Assembly: GCA_025351385.1 (NCBI GenBank)
Contig: JANXWA010000033.1
Span: 1-37,199 of the forward strand
Reading direction: 5' to 3'
Source of the DNA: Acidimicrobiales bacterium
GTDB lineage: Bacteria > Actinomycetota > Acidimicrobiia > Acidimicrobiales > RAAP-2
Length of the DNA stretch: 37,199 bases
The notes under the pieces were generated by a model. It saw only the letters and a program-made list of their open reading frames with translations, had not been told where the DNA came from and ran no database searches. Made by a program: the position numbers and the translations under genes. The first letter of the stretch is position 1, and every line of letters begins with the position of its first letter. Below, piece after piece: positions 9,570-17,645 of this stretch.

Positions 9570-10177
9570 ACGGCGAGGTCGACGAACTCGGAGTGGATCG
9601 CCGCGTCGGCGAGCACGTGCAATGCCCGCAACCAGTCGTCGGGATCAATCGAGAGCGCGTGCTCACCCTCCAGGGCGATCTGGCCGAAGAACAGGGCGTA
9701 CCAGATACGAGCGAAGGCAACGCCGCTCATGCCGTCGGCCAGCAAGTTCTTGTCGACGAGTGGTTGGACACAACTCAAAATCAGGGAACTGGTCTCTTGC
9801 TTGGCGTCGGCGATGCCGGCGAGGGCGGCGGGGTTGTGCTGAGCGAAGGACATTCCCTCGATGCGATGGATCCGGGCCTCGGTCCTCTCGGGGGTCTGGG
9901 CGTCGGCGATGATGGTCCTGAGTGCAGTGCGAAGGTCGTCGGTGGTCTCGACGTCGCGCAGTGGCTTGGTGAAGATCTCGGCCGTGCCGACGAGGACCTG
10001 GCGGTACCGGTGGACCATGGTCGAGGCGATCAGGTCCTCGCGGTCGTCGAAGTAGCTGTAGAGCAGAGCGACCGAGACGTCCGCCTCGGAGGCGACTCGC
10101 TTGACACGGAACTGCGTCATGCCGTTTCGCTCGATCTCGAGCGCAGCGGCGTCAAGTATCTTGTCGCGGGTCTTCAT
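9566..10177 (-). CDS. TetR/AcrR-family transcriptional regulator
   Basis: 203 aa, standard TetR length. The N-terminal helix-turn-helix is plain: residues 1-50 with RVKRVASEADVSVALLYSYF, then DDREDLIAS. The C-terminal helical ligand-binding domain is divergent, as usual. It is the last gene of the leftward unit hydrolase - E2 - tetR, 33 bases after E2. By position it is the likely local repressor of the divergent importer and catabolic genes. The 17-bp palindrome at 12860-12876 is the best candidate operator in the window, but the pairing is inference. A ligand cannot be predicted. Confidence 0.92.
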   Translation of the reverse strand: MKTRDKILDAAALEIERNGMTQFRVKRVASEADVSVALLYSYFDDREDLIASTMVHRYRQVLVGTAEIFTKPLRDVETTDDLRTALRTIIADAQTPERTEARIHRIEGMSFAQHNPAALAGIADAKQETSSLILSCVQPLVDKNLLADGMSGVAFARIWYALFFGQIALEGEHALSIDPDDWLRALHVLADAAIHSEFVDLAV

Positions 10178-10210
10178 AATCGAAGACTATCCCGGTACCG
10201 GAGAGGCGCC

Positions 10211-11572
10211 CTAGAGCTCGGCGGCCCAGTCGCGGGTGCCCAGGATCTCGGCCATCCGGTGGAGAAACCGCGCGGCGTAGGCGCCGTCGACCGCGCGATG
10301 GTCGAAGGTGAGCGCCAGGTTGCCCATCGAGTGGATCGCGACGGACTCCCCGCCGTGGGCGTCGGTGACGACCACCGGCTTGCGGGTGACGCCGTCGGTC
10401 GAGAGGATTGCGACCTGGGGCTGGTTGATGACCGCGGCGGTGAGCAGTGTTCCGAAGGGCCCCGGATTGGTGATGGTGATCGTCCCGCCGGCCATATCGT
10501 CGACGGTGAGCTTCTTGGTCCGAGCGGCGGTCGCCAGTTCACGGATGCGCCGCGCGATCCCCCGTAGGTCGTAGCGGTCCGCGTCGCGCACGACCGGTAC
10601 GACGAGCCCGTCACCGTCGAGGTCCACCGCGATCCCCAGGTTGAGGTTGTGGTGGACGATCAGCTCGTCGTCGCCCACCGAGGCGTTGAGGTGTGGGAAC
10701 TCACGTAGCGCCTGGAGCGCGGCCAGCGCGTTGAACGGCAGGAACGTCAGGCTGAAGCCCTCCGCCGCCTTGAAGGCCGCGCCGTAGAGGCGTCGAACAG
10801 ACTCGACGTGCTCGTAGTCGGTCTCGGTCACCATCAAGGTATGCGCGGACGTGGCCTTGGAGCGAACCATGTGCTCCGCGGTGAGACGGCGGATCTTGGT
10901 GAACGGGATCACCTCGTCGCCGCTCGCCGGTGATGCCGTCGTCGAGAAGTCGGTCGACTCGATCAGAGCCTCGACGTCGCGCCTCGTGAGGCGACCCTGG
11001 GCTCCAGTGCCGGTCACCGTCGTGGGGTCGATGCGGTGGTCGTTGAGTAGTCGGCGAACGACGGGGGAGAGCGACCCCGTCGACGCAGACGTTGGCCGTG
11101 GCGCAGCGGCAGCGAGCGCGAGCACGTCGTCGCGCGTGATTCGGCCATTGGGTCCCGTCCCCGTGACGTCGGCGGCGTCGAGGGCGTTCTCCGTCAGCAG
11201 GCGGCGCACGACCGGTGAGAGCTGAGTGTCGCCGTCACTGGCGCTTCGAATCCTTGGCGTCGCCGAGGGCGTCGTCGCGCGCTCGGGCGTTGTCGCGGAC
11301 GCGCCGGGCGCGATCGCTGGAGCGGGGGCTGGCGACGCATCACCTCCGATGACGGCGAGAGTGGTGCCCACGGTGACGGTGACGCCCTCGGCGACGAGGA
11401 TCGAGGTCAGCACACCGTTCGCCTGCGCCGGGATCTCGGTATCGACCTTGTCGGTGGAAACCTCGAAGAGTGGCTCGCCCCGCACGACGGTGTCGCCGAC
11501 GGCCTTGAACCACTTCGTGACCGTGCCCTCGGCGACGGTCTCTCCCAGCTGGGGCATCGTGATGTCAGCCAT
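10211..11572 (-). CDS. 2-oxoacid dehydrogenase E2 (dihydrolipoamide acyltransferase) with two PSBD domains
   Basis: 453 aa. E2 carries acyl groups on a lipoyl arm and passes them to CoA. Domain order: one lipoyl domain (1-76, lipoylated K42 in STDKVDTEIPA), a Pro/Ala-rich linker, a peripheral-subunit-binding domain (118-155), a second PSBD (168-205), then the catalytic domain (about 218-453) with H425 and D429 in the DHRAVDG motif. Two PSBDs are unusual, since most E2s have one; they share SPVVRRLL and TVTGTG-type segments and look like an internal duplication. The matching E1-alpha/E1-beta genes are at 19840-21812 in the divergent unit. No E3 gene is nearby. Acyl substrate (pyruvate, acetoin, branched 2-oxoacid) is undetermined. 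Confidence 0.93.
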   Translation of the reverse strand: MADITMPQLGETVAEGTVTKWFKAVGDTVVRGEPLFEVSTDKVDTEIPAQANGVLTSILVAEGVTVTVGTTLAVIGGDASPAPAPAIAPGASATTPERATTPSATPRIRSASDGDTQLSPVVRRLLTENALDAADVTGTGPNGRITRDDVLALAAAAPRPTSASTGSLSPVVRRLLNDHRIDPTTVTGTGAQGRLTRRDVEALIESTDFSTTASPASGDEVIPFTKIRRLTAEHMVRSKATSAHTLMVTETDYEHVESVRRLYGAAFKAAEGFSLTFLPFNALAALQALREFPHLNASVGDDELIVHHNLNLGIAVDLDGDGLVVPVVRDADRYDLRGIARRIRELATAARTKKLTVDDMAGGTITITNPGPFGTLLTAAVINQPQVAILSTDGVTRKPVVVTDAHGGESVAIHSMGNLALTFDHRAVDGAYAARFLHRMAEILGTRDWAAEL

Positions 11573-11613
11573 GGTGTGGGTGCTCGACTTTCAAGGTAGT
11601 TCGGTATCCATTC

Positions 11614-12684
11614 TTAGTGGGCTGGCACGCCGAGGCGTGCAGCCATCCAGTCCGCGCTCAACGGGCGATGACGATAGACGACGTTGGCGCAGCCGTGATT
11701 GCCGTCGTCGAGCAGGAGGAGCCTCGATTCGCCGCGTGCTTCGTCGGTCAGGCGCTGCCCGTCCTGCCACGCGAAGAGCCGGTCTCGCTTGCCCATCACC
11801 ACGAGGAGCGGCATCGTGATCCTCGACGCGAAGCCGTCGAGTGTCAGGTCCCGGGCCCGCCTCTCGGCCTCCTCGGGTGACCTCGAGAATGATCGAACCT
11901 CGAAGGCCCTTCGGGTCAACGGATTGAGCTCCTTCCAGGCCGCCCCAAAGTCGTACGGGCCAGAGACGGCGACGGTCGCCTGGATCGGAAGGCCGGCGCT
12001 CGCGAACCTCGCGGCGTAGAAGGCCCCCAGGCTCACCCCCCAGACGCCGATGCGCGCGTCGTCGACCTGGGCCATCGTGTGCAGGTGTGACATGACCACC
12101 TCGCCCACCTGCTCCCACTCCGGCTGGATCGGCAGCGTCCATTCGGCTTCGCCCTGACCCGGGCCGTCGAGGGCGAAGGTCGCCATACCCCGGTCGAGGA
12201 AGGCCCTTTCGACGTCGCGGAACTCCTCCTTCGTGGAGTCGAGTCCCGGTATGAGGATCACCGTCGGGTGGGGTCCATGGAGGTCCGGCGGGCGGAACAG
12301 CCCCACGAGCGTCGAGCCTCCGAAGGGGATCTCCACTCGGCTGCCCGGCGGGCGAAAGAGCGGCGTGGCCCGGTTCAGCGCGTCGACGGCCCTCGCGTGG
12401 GCCGATCTCGCCTGCTCGGGATCGTGGACGAAGAGGAACTTCGCGAAGTGGAAGTAGGTCGCCGCCCGGGCGAAGGACTCGCCGGCACTACGGTGACGGC
12501 CTTCGCGCAGCGCGGTCTGGGCGAGTTCGTGGTGGATCTCGGCGCCGGCGCTCCACGCCGAGCACCAGTCGTCCCAGCGATCGAGTCCCCTCGTGATGCG
12601 CGCATAGTCGTTGGCGTCGACGCCGTTGACGGTGAAGCGAGGCTCCCAATTGAGAATCGCGGCCTCGAGAAGTGCATCGGCCAT
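11614..12684 (-). CDS. Alpha/beta hydrolase, 2,6-dihydroxypseudooxynicotine hydrolase-like
   Basis: 356 aa. A helical N-terminal region of about 110 residues precedes an alpha/beta-hydrolase core with nucleophile S218 in GVSLG, D301 in GKRDRLF and H330 in DDGNHGC, so the triad is complete. This build and the C-terminal NVVYRHRPLSADWM resemble the family containing FrsA-type esterases and 2,6-dihydroxypseudooxynicotine hydrolase, a C-C bond hydrolase of nicotine degradation. A plain esterase or C-C hydrolase are both possible. The start at 12684 (MADALLE) has GAGGGAG upstream. It is first in the leftward unit with E2 and tetR and diverges from the importer genes, suggesting a step in the same pathway. 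Confidence 0.85.
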   Translation of the reverse strand: MADALLEAAILNWEPRFTVNGVDANDYARITRGLDRWDDWCSAWSAGAEIHHELAQTALREGRHRSAGESFARAATYFHFAKFLFVHDPEQARSAHARAVDALNRATPLFRPPGSRVEIPFGGSTLVGLFRPPDLHGPHPTVILIPGLDSTKEEFRDVERAFLDRGMATFALDGPGQGEAEWTLPIQPEWEQVGEVVMSHLHTMAQVDDARIGVWGVSLGAFYAARFASAGLPIQATVAVSGPYDFGAAWKELNPLTRRAFEVRSFSRSPEEAERRARDLTLDGFASRITMPLLVVMGKRDRLFAWQDGQRLTDEARGESRLLLLDDGNHGCANVVYRHRPLSADWMAARLGVPAH

Positions 12685-12824
12685 GGTCTCCCTCGGACAA
12701 CTAAGTAGAAGGTGATGGTAACGGAGAAGGACTCGATGTGAACAGGGCTGAACGTGTGAAAACATTTAACGGGCGATTTGAATTCATTTCATGCTAAAAG
12801 GGCATGTTTTGGGCCTTCCTCCAA

Positions 12825-12853
12825 TTGACGGACCATCGCACTGTCGTTAGGGT
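12825..12853 (+). promoter_or_regulatory. Promoter of the livJHMGF-catabolic operon
   Basis: TTGACG (12825-12830) and TAGGGT (12848-12853) are separated by exactly 17 bases, a close match to the housekeeping sigma consensus with an actinobacterial TAnnnT -10. Transcription would start near 12860, about 77 bases before the livJ start codon. Confidence 0.65.
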
Positions 12854-12859
12854 TACGAA

Positions 12860-12876
12860 ATCGCTCACCGAGCGAT
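12860..12876 (+). promoter_or_regulatory. Perfect 17-bp palindrome at the predicted start site (candidate operator)
   Basis: ATCGCTC-ACC-GAGCGAT is a perfect 7+3+7 inverted repeat starting 7 bases after the -10 box. Binding here would block initiation, a classic repressor arrangement. The TetR product at 9566-10177 is the obvious candidate. A 5' UTR hairpin is the alternative. Confidence 0.5.
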
Positions 12877-12936
12877 CACCTTGGAAATAAAGGCAGTTCG
12901 GGGTACTCCAGGGTTGAACAACCGCAGGGGGAAAAT

Positions 12937-14193
12937 ATGAACAGAAAAGGGAAACTTTTTCGCACGCTTGGTGTGACCTCGGTCGCAGCAGTTTCTTTAT
13001 TGATGATGGTGACCGCAAGTGGCGCCAGCTCAAGCGGGCCCGCTAAGGGTCAACCCGTGAAGATTGGAATTTCGCTCTCGCTCTCGGGTGACTTCTCGGC
13101 AGATGGACAGGCCTTCAAGCAGGGATACCAGTTGTGGGCCGCGGACGTCAACAAGACGGGTGGACTGCTCGGCCACAAGGTCGTACTCGACATCGTGTCC
13201 GACGCCTCGAGCCCCACCCAGGTCGTCACCAACTATCAGAAGCTGATTTCGACGGACCACGTGAACTTGACCTTCGGCCCGTTCTCGTCGCTGTTGACGT
13301 TGCCAGCCGCCAAGGCGGTCTCGCGCTACGGCTACGCCATGATTGAGGGTGCCGGTGGTGCGCCATCCGTATTCCAGGCCGGTCTGCACAACGTTTTTGA
13401 CGTGGCTCTGCCGGTTGCCAATTCATTGGTGCCGTTCGCTAAGTGGATCACGGCGTTGCCCAAGGGTCAGCGTCCGACGACCGTCGCGTACGTGACGTCG
13501 AACGACCCGTTCACGCAGCCGCAGTTGCCCGTTGCCATGAAGATCATGCAGCCGGCCGGCATCAAGACCGTGTACAACAAGGTCTTCCCTGCCGAGGTGA
13601 CCGACTTCACGCCGATCGCTGACGCCGTCGCCGCAACGAAGGCCCAGGTCGTCGTTCTCGGTTCGACCGACGTTCCGACGGTGTCAGCGTTCATGCAGGC
13701 GTTCGAGCAGTCGGGCTACACGCCCAAGGTGTTCATCGCCACGGCCGGGCCTGACCAGGGCTCGACCTTCATCAAGGCCGTAGGGGCCGCGAACGCCGAC
13801 GGCATAATGGTGCCGAACAGCTGGTACGGCCTTTCGGCCATTCCGGCGAGCAAGACGATGGTCGCGGAGTACATCAAGAAGTACGGTGGCACCCCCGCGG
13901 GCGTCAATGGCGACGTTGCCGAGGGATACGCGGTGGGCCAGGTTGCCGCCGCTGCCGTGAAGGCAACGGGTGGCTTTGACAACGCGAAGATCATCAAGTA
14001 CCTGCACTCGGGCGTGATGCTCCAGACGGTGCTCGGTGGTGCGCAGTTCAATGCGCTCGGCATGAACCCCAAGATGACGGCGTACACCTTCCAGTGGCAG
14101 GGTGCGACGGGCACGAAGTTCTTGCAGATCAGCCCGATCGGTGACCCGAACACGGTGAAGGCCGTATTCCCGAAGCCGGCATGGGGCAAATAG
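12937..14193 (+). CDS. livJ: Branched-chain amino acid-type ABC transporter substrate-binding protein
   Basis: 418 aa, type I periplasmic binding fold of the Leu/Ile/Val family (Peripla_BP_6). A signal peptide (MNRKGKLFRTLG then a hydrophobic core to about residue 28) is followed by VKIGISLSLSGDFSADGQAFKQGYQLWAADVNKTGGLLG, interrupted here only by normal variation from the family opening. It captures the ligand for LivHMGF encoded immediately downstream. AGGGGGAA precedes the ATG at 12937. I see no cysteine, so it cannot be a lipoprotein, unusual for a monoderm. Such proteins bind varied ligands including aromatic acids and amides, so the neighbouring catabolic genes are a better guide to the ligand than the family name. 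Confidence 0.92.
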   Translation: MNRKGKLFRTLGVTSVAAVSLLMMVTASGASSSGPAKGQPVKIGISLSLSGDFSADGQAFKQGYQLWAADVNKTGGLLGHKVVLDIVSDASSPTQVVTNYQKLISTDHVNLTFGPFSSLLTLPAAKAVSRYGYAMIEGAGGAPSVFQAGLHNVFDVALPVANSLVPFAKWITALPKGQRPTTVAYVTSNDPFTQPQLPVAMKIMQPAGIKTVYNKVFPAEVTDFTPIADAVAATKAQVVVLGSTDVPTVSAFMQAFEQSGYTPKVFIATAGPDQGSTFIKAVGAANADGIMVPNSWYGLSAIPASKTMVAEYIKKYGGTPAGVNGDVAEGYAVGQVAAAAVKATGGFDNAKIIKYLHSGVMLQTVLGGAQFNALGMNPKMTAYTFQWQGATGTKFLQISPIGDPNTVKAVFPKPAWGK

Positions 14194-14196
14194 GCC

Positions 14197-15081
14197 TTGA
14201 ACGTCACCGCACTCATTGACGCCGCCAAAGATGGCATCCTGACGGGTTCGCTGTATGCCCTGATGGCGACCGGGCTGACGCTGGTGTTCGGCGTCATGGA
14301 CATCATCAACGTGGCTCAGGGGATCCTCGTGATCGTCGGTGCCTACTTGAGCTACGCCCTGTCGGTTCACTTCGGCATCGACCTGTTCCTGGGCCTTCTG
14401 ATCACGATCCCCACGCTGTTCGTGGTGGGGATCGTGATCGAGAGGGCCTTCCTCGGAAGGTTGAAGGGGCCGGAGAAGACGGCGATGTCGATCTTGGTGA
14501 CCTACGCGGTCTCCTTGGTGATCGAAGGTTCGCTGAACATGATTTTCTCGGTGAATCCGGTCCAGTTGCACGCGTGGTACGTGAACAAGTCATTCGTTGT
14601 TGGCGGATACCACTTCGCCTTCATCTATCTGGCTGGATTCGCGTTGGCGGTAGTTCTCTTGAGTGCTTTGTACTACATGCTGTACCGCACCCGTTTCGGT
14701 GTGAGTGTTCGGGCGTCGCTTGCCGACCAGGCCTCCGCGGCCCTGGTCGGCATCGACGTCCGGCGGGTTTCGACCATCTGCTTCGGAATCGGCGTCGCCG
14801 TGACCGCCGCTGGTGGAATGATCTACGGCGCGACGACCACGTTCAACGCCAGTACCAGCTATGACCTTATTTCGCGACTCCTGACCATCATCGTCCTCGG
14901 TGGCATGGGGAGCCTCGGCGGCGCAATGCTCGCCGGAGTGTTGTTGGTCTTCGTCGGCAATGTCGTCGGCGTGATCGCCGGGGCGGTGTGGTCAACGATG
15001 GCCTATTACGTTCTGCTCATTATTGTCCTGCTCGTTCGCCCGCAAGGGCTCTTCGGCAAGCAGTCGGCCAGGGTCGCTTGA
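14197..15081 (+). CDS. livH: Branched-chain amino acid-type ABC transporter permease LivH
   Basis: 294 aa polytopic permease with about eight membrane segments. The N terminus DGILTGSLYALMATGLTLVFG and the following MDIINVAQGILV match the family, with NVAQG where most members have NFAHG. The C-terminal GGMGSLGGAMLAG loop is the ATPase-coupling region. The TTG at 14197, 3 bases after the livJ stop, is the only suitable start before the conserved N terminus. No strong ribosome binding site is seen, so translation is probably coupled to livJ. It pairs with LivM, whose start codon overlaps its stop. Confidence 0.92.
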   Translation: MNVTALIDAAKDGILTGSLYALMATGLTLVFGVMDIINVAQGILVIVGAYLSYALSVHFGIDLFLGLLITIPTLFVVGIVIERAFLGRLKGPEKTAMSILVTYAVSLVIEGSLNMIFSVNPVQLHAWYVNKSFVVGGYHFAFIYLAGFALAVVLLSALYYMLYRTRFGVSVRASLADQASAALVGIDVRRVSTICFGIGVAVTAAGGMIYGATTTFNASTSYDLISRLLTIIVLGGMGSLGGAMLAGVLLVFVGNVVGVIAGAVWSTMAYYVLLIIVLLVRPQGLFGKQSARVA

Positions 15082-16088
15082 TGCTGAAGACGAAGAGGCT
15101 CTGGTGGGTGCTCGCCCTTGGCGTCTTCGCGGGCTTCCCCTTGGTCGTGACCAACCCGTCGTACCAGACGATTGCCTTCTACAGCCTCCTCTACATGGCT
15201 TGTGCGGCATCGTGGAACATGTTCTCGGGCTACTCGGGCTACATCGCTCTGGGTTCGGGAGTCTTCTACGGCTCGGGCGCCTTCACTATGGCGCTCATCT
15301 CCATCCACACCCACATGGCGCCCGGCGCTGCCATGTTCTGGCTCGTGCCCGTCGGTGGGCTTGTCGCAGCTGCCTTCGCGGTGCCGCTGGGATGGATCGG
15401 CCTGCGCGTGCGCCGTCACACCTTCGTCGTGATCACGATCGCCTTCTTCTTCATCTTCCAGAACGCCGCGATCAACTTCTCCTTCACCGGCGGGACCGCC
15501 GGCCTGAACCTCCCCTTCATCACGTGGGGCTTCAGTTACTACGACCTGCCCTTCTACTACGTTGCCCTCGGACTCGTCATCTTCATCGTCATCCTTTCGG
15601 CGGCGGTGCGGCGTTCGCGCTTCGGTCTGCAGTTGATGGCGATCCGTGACGACGAGGACCGCGCGCTCGGCCTCGGCGTGAAGGTCGCCGCCGTGAAGTT
15701 GACCGGCTTCACGATGTCGGCGTTCACCATTGGCATGGCGGGCGCGGTCTACGCGATGTTCCTCGGCCAGATCTATCCACAGTTCGCGTTCGACCCGATG
15801 TTCGACCTGAGTATTGCGATGATGGCGTTCTTCGGCGGGATGGGGACCTTGGTTGGTCCGCTAGTGGGGGCCTTGATTCTCGAATCGGCCCAGCAGTATC
15901 TGACCGTCAATTTCTCCAATGGCTCGCTGTACCTCATTCTCCTCGGAGGACTGTTCCTCATAGTGTTCATGTTCATGCCCCAGGGGATCGTGGTCTACGT
16001 GCGCGACACGGTTACGAAGAAGGCTGCCCGCGAGAAGGCGGCGGTCGCGAGTATCGACTTGGCGATGGCCGAGGGTTCAGAGACGTGA
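15081..16088 (+). CDS. livM: Branched-chain amino acid-type ABC transporter permease LivM
   Basis: 335 aa, second membrane subunit of the importer. Hydrophobic segments fill the protein up to about residue 300; the coupling motif FFGGMGTLVGPLVGALIL lies near the C-terminal end and a short charged cytoplasmic tail follows. The ATG at 15081 shares its A with the livH stop (TGATG), which fixes the start and implies translational coupling. A longer in-frame reading with an upstream start would overlap livH by 94 bases and adds no recognisable sequence. LivG starts within its last codons. Confidence 0.93.
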   Translation: MLKTKRLWWVLALGVFAGFPLVVTNPSYQTIAFYSLLYMACAASWNMFSGYSGYIALGSGVFYGSGAFTMALISIHTHMAPGAAMFWLVPVGGLVAAAFAVPLGWIGLRVRRHTFVVITIAFFFIFQNAAINFSFTGGTAGLNLPFITWGFSYYDLPFYYVALGLVIFIVILSAAVRRSRFGLQLMAIRDDEDRALGLGVKVAAVKLTGFTMSAFTIGMAGAVYAMFLGQIYPQFAFDPMFDLSIAMMAFFGGMGTLVGPLVGALILESAQQYLTVNFSNGSLYLILLGGLFLIVFMFMPQGIVVYVRDTVTKKAAREKAAVASIDLAMAEGSET

Positions 16089-16876
16089 CGACGCTCCTGA
16101 GCGTGCAGGGAGTGTCGCGAGCTTTCGGCGGCGTCCAAGCTCTCAACGACTGCTCGCTCGAGGTCGAGAAGGGCAGCATCACGGGACTCATCGGTCCCAA
16201 CGGCTCGGGCAAGACCACCCTGTTCAACGTGATCACCGGCTACGTGAAGCCCGACGCCGGCGCGGTGATGTTCGACGGGCAGTTCATCACCTACGCCCGT
16301 CCCGACGACGTGTTCTCTCGTGGCATCGGACGGACCTTCCAACTCACGCGAATATTCGGACAGATCAGCGTGCTGGAGAACATGCTGGTCGCCACCCAGC
16401 GCGAGGAGAGTTGGTTGCGGGGCCTGACGCGCTCGAAGTCGTCGAAGGCCGAAGTGGAGACCGCGATGGAGTGGCTGGATTTCGTCGGAATCGCACGACT
16501 CGCCGATCTGCAGGCCGGCGCGCTCTCCTACGGCCAGCGCAAGCTGCTGGAGCTCGCCTACGTGCTCGTGGCCGACCCCGACGTCATCTTGCTCGACGAG
16601 CCCGCGGGCGGCGTCAATCTCACCTTGATCAATCAGATCGCTGACCGCATCCGCACACTCAACCGGGATGGCAAGACCTTCTTGATCGTCGAGCACAACA
16701 TGGAGTTCGTCATGAGCCTCTGTGAGAGTGTGACCGTGATGCACCAAGGGACGAGTCTCGTGAGCGGCACACCGTCCGAAGTTCGCAACAATCCTCTCGT
16801 GCTCGACGCCTACCTGGGCGGGGGCGAAGAAGTGGAAGAGGAAGAGGACGCGTCACAGGGGATCGCGCATGGCTGA
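16085..16876 (+). CDS. livG: Branched-chain amino acid-type ABC transporter ATP-binding protein LivG
   Basis: 263 aa ABC ATPase. Walker A GPNGSGKTT is at 37-45, the family sequence IGRTFQLTRIF follows, the signature is the degenerate LSYGQRK normal for LivG, and Walker B is VILLDEPAGGVN. IVEHNMEFVMSLC contains the switch His. The GTG start lies in a 4-base GTGA overlap with livM. The C terminus carries a short acidic tail (EEVEEEED) not essential to the fold. It forms a heterodimer with LivF to power LivHM. Confidence 0.94.
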   Translation: MTTLLSVQGVSRAFGGVQALNDCSLEVEKGSITGLIGPNGSGKTTLFNVITGYVKPDAGAVMFDGQFITYARPDDVFSRGIGRTFQLTRIFGQISVLENMLVATQREESWLRGLTRSKSSKAEVETAMEWLDFVGIARLADLQAGALSYGQRKLLELAYVLVADPDVILLDEPAGGVNLTLINQIADRIRTLNRDGKTFLIVEHNMEFVMSLCESVTVMHQGTSLVSGTPSEVRNNPLVLDAYLGGGEEVEEEEDASQGIAHG

Positions 16877-17615
16877 GACGGCCTACGTCAGTATCAAGGG
16901 TGTCATCGCGGGCTACGGCGGCGGCGACGTACTGAAGGGCGTCGAGTTCGACGTTCCCCACGGTGGGGTGACGTGCATCGTCGGGCCGAACGGTTCGGGA
17001 AAGTCCACGCTCCTGAAGACCGTCAGCGGACTCGTGCGACCCCGTCTAGGGGAGATCTGGTTCAAGGGTCACAACCTGGTGGGCATGAGCCCGAAAGAGA
17101 TACTGGGGCTTGGTGTCGTACAAGTTCCGCAGAATCACAGCCTCTTCCGAGAGATGACCGTCGACGAGAACGTCGAGCTCGGGGCCTTCCTCGTGAAGGA
17201 CAAGAAAGTCATCGAGAGTCGCATGAACGCAGTTCGCGAGATGTTTCCAATCATTGTCGAACGGGCCAACGACAAGGCCGGCAGCCTTTCGGGCGGCCAG
17301 CAGCGTCTCGTCGAGTTCGCGCGATGCCTGATGCTCGAACCCGATCTCGTGGTGCTCGACGAGCCCTCCATGGGGCTCGATCCGAAGACCCTCAAGATAA
17401 TGTTCAACACCATCAAGATGATGAACTCAATGGGTCGCACGGTGCTCTTGGTCGAGCAGAACGCCCGTCAAGCGCTCAAGATGAGCCATTTCGGGGTGGT
17501 CCTCGAAAATGGCAAGGTCCGCCTGTCGGGCACCGGCACTGACGTGCTGAACAACCCCGAGATCGGGGCGCTGTACCTCGGCGGCTCGATCGAAGAGACC
17601 AAGCACGCCAGTTAA
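16869..17615 (+). CDS. livF: Branched-chain amino acid-type ABC transporter ATP-binding protein LivF
   Basis: 248 aa ABC ATPase. Walker A GPNGSGKST is at 39-47, the VVQVPQNHSLFREMTVDENV stretch matches LivF, the signature is LSGGQQRLVEFAR, Walker B is LVVLDEPSMGLDP and LLVEQNARQAL holds the switch region (Gln in place of His is normal here). It overlaps livG by 8 bases. It completes a five-gene importer set, and the first catabolic gene follows after 30 bases in the same direction. Confidence 0.94.
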   Translation: MAETAYVSIKGVIAGYGGGDVLKGVEFDVPHGGVTCIVGPNGSGKSTLLKTVSGLVRPRLGEIWFKGHNLVGMSPKEILGLGVVQVPQNHSLFREMTVDENVELGAFLVKDKKVIESRMNAVREMFPIIVERANDKAGSLSGGQQRLVEFARCLMLEPDLVVLDEPSMGLDPKTLKIMFNTIKMMNSMGRTVLLVEQNARQALKMSHFGVVLENGKVRLSGTGTDVLNNPEIGALYLGGSIEETKHAS

Positions 17616-17645
17616 CTGGCGTAGGGAATGTGGAGAGGAACGACA

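Noticed and set aside
12789-12810. CATGC...GCATG followed by TTTT upstream of the liv promoter, looking like a terminator
   Set aside because: No rightward gene ends before it, the stem is only 5 bp, and the flanking DNA is simply A/T-rich.
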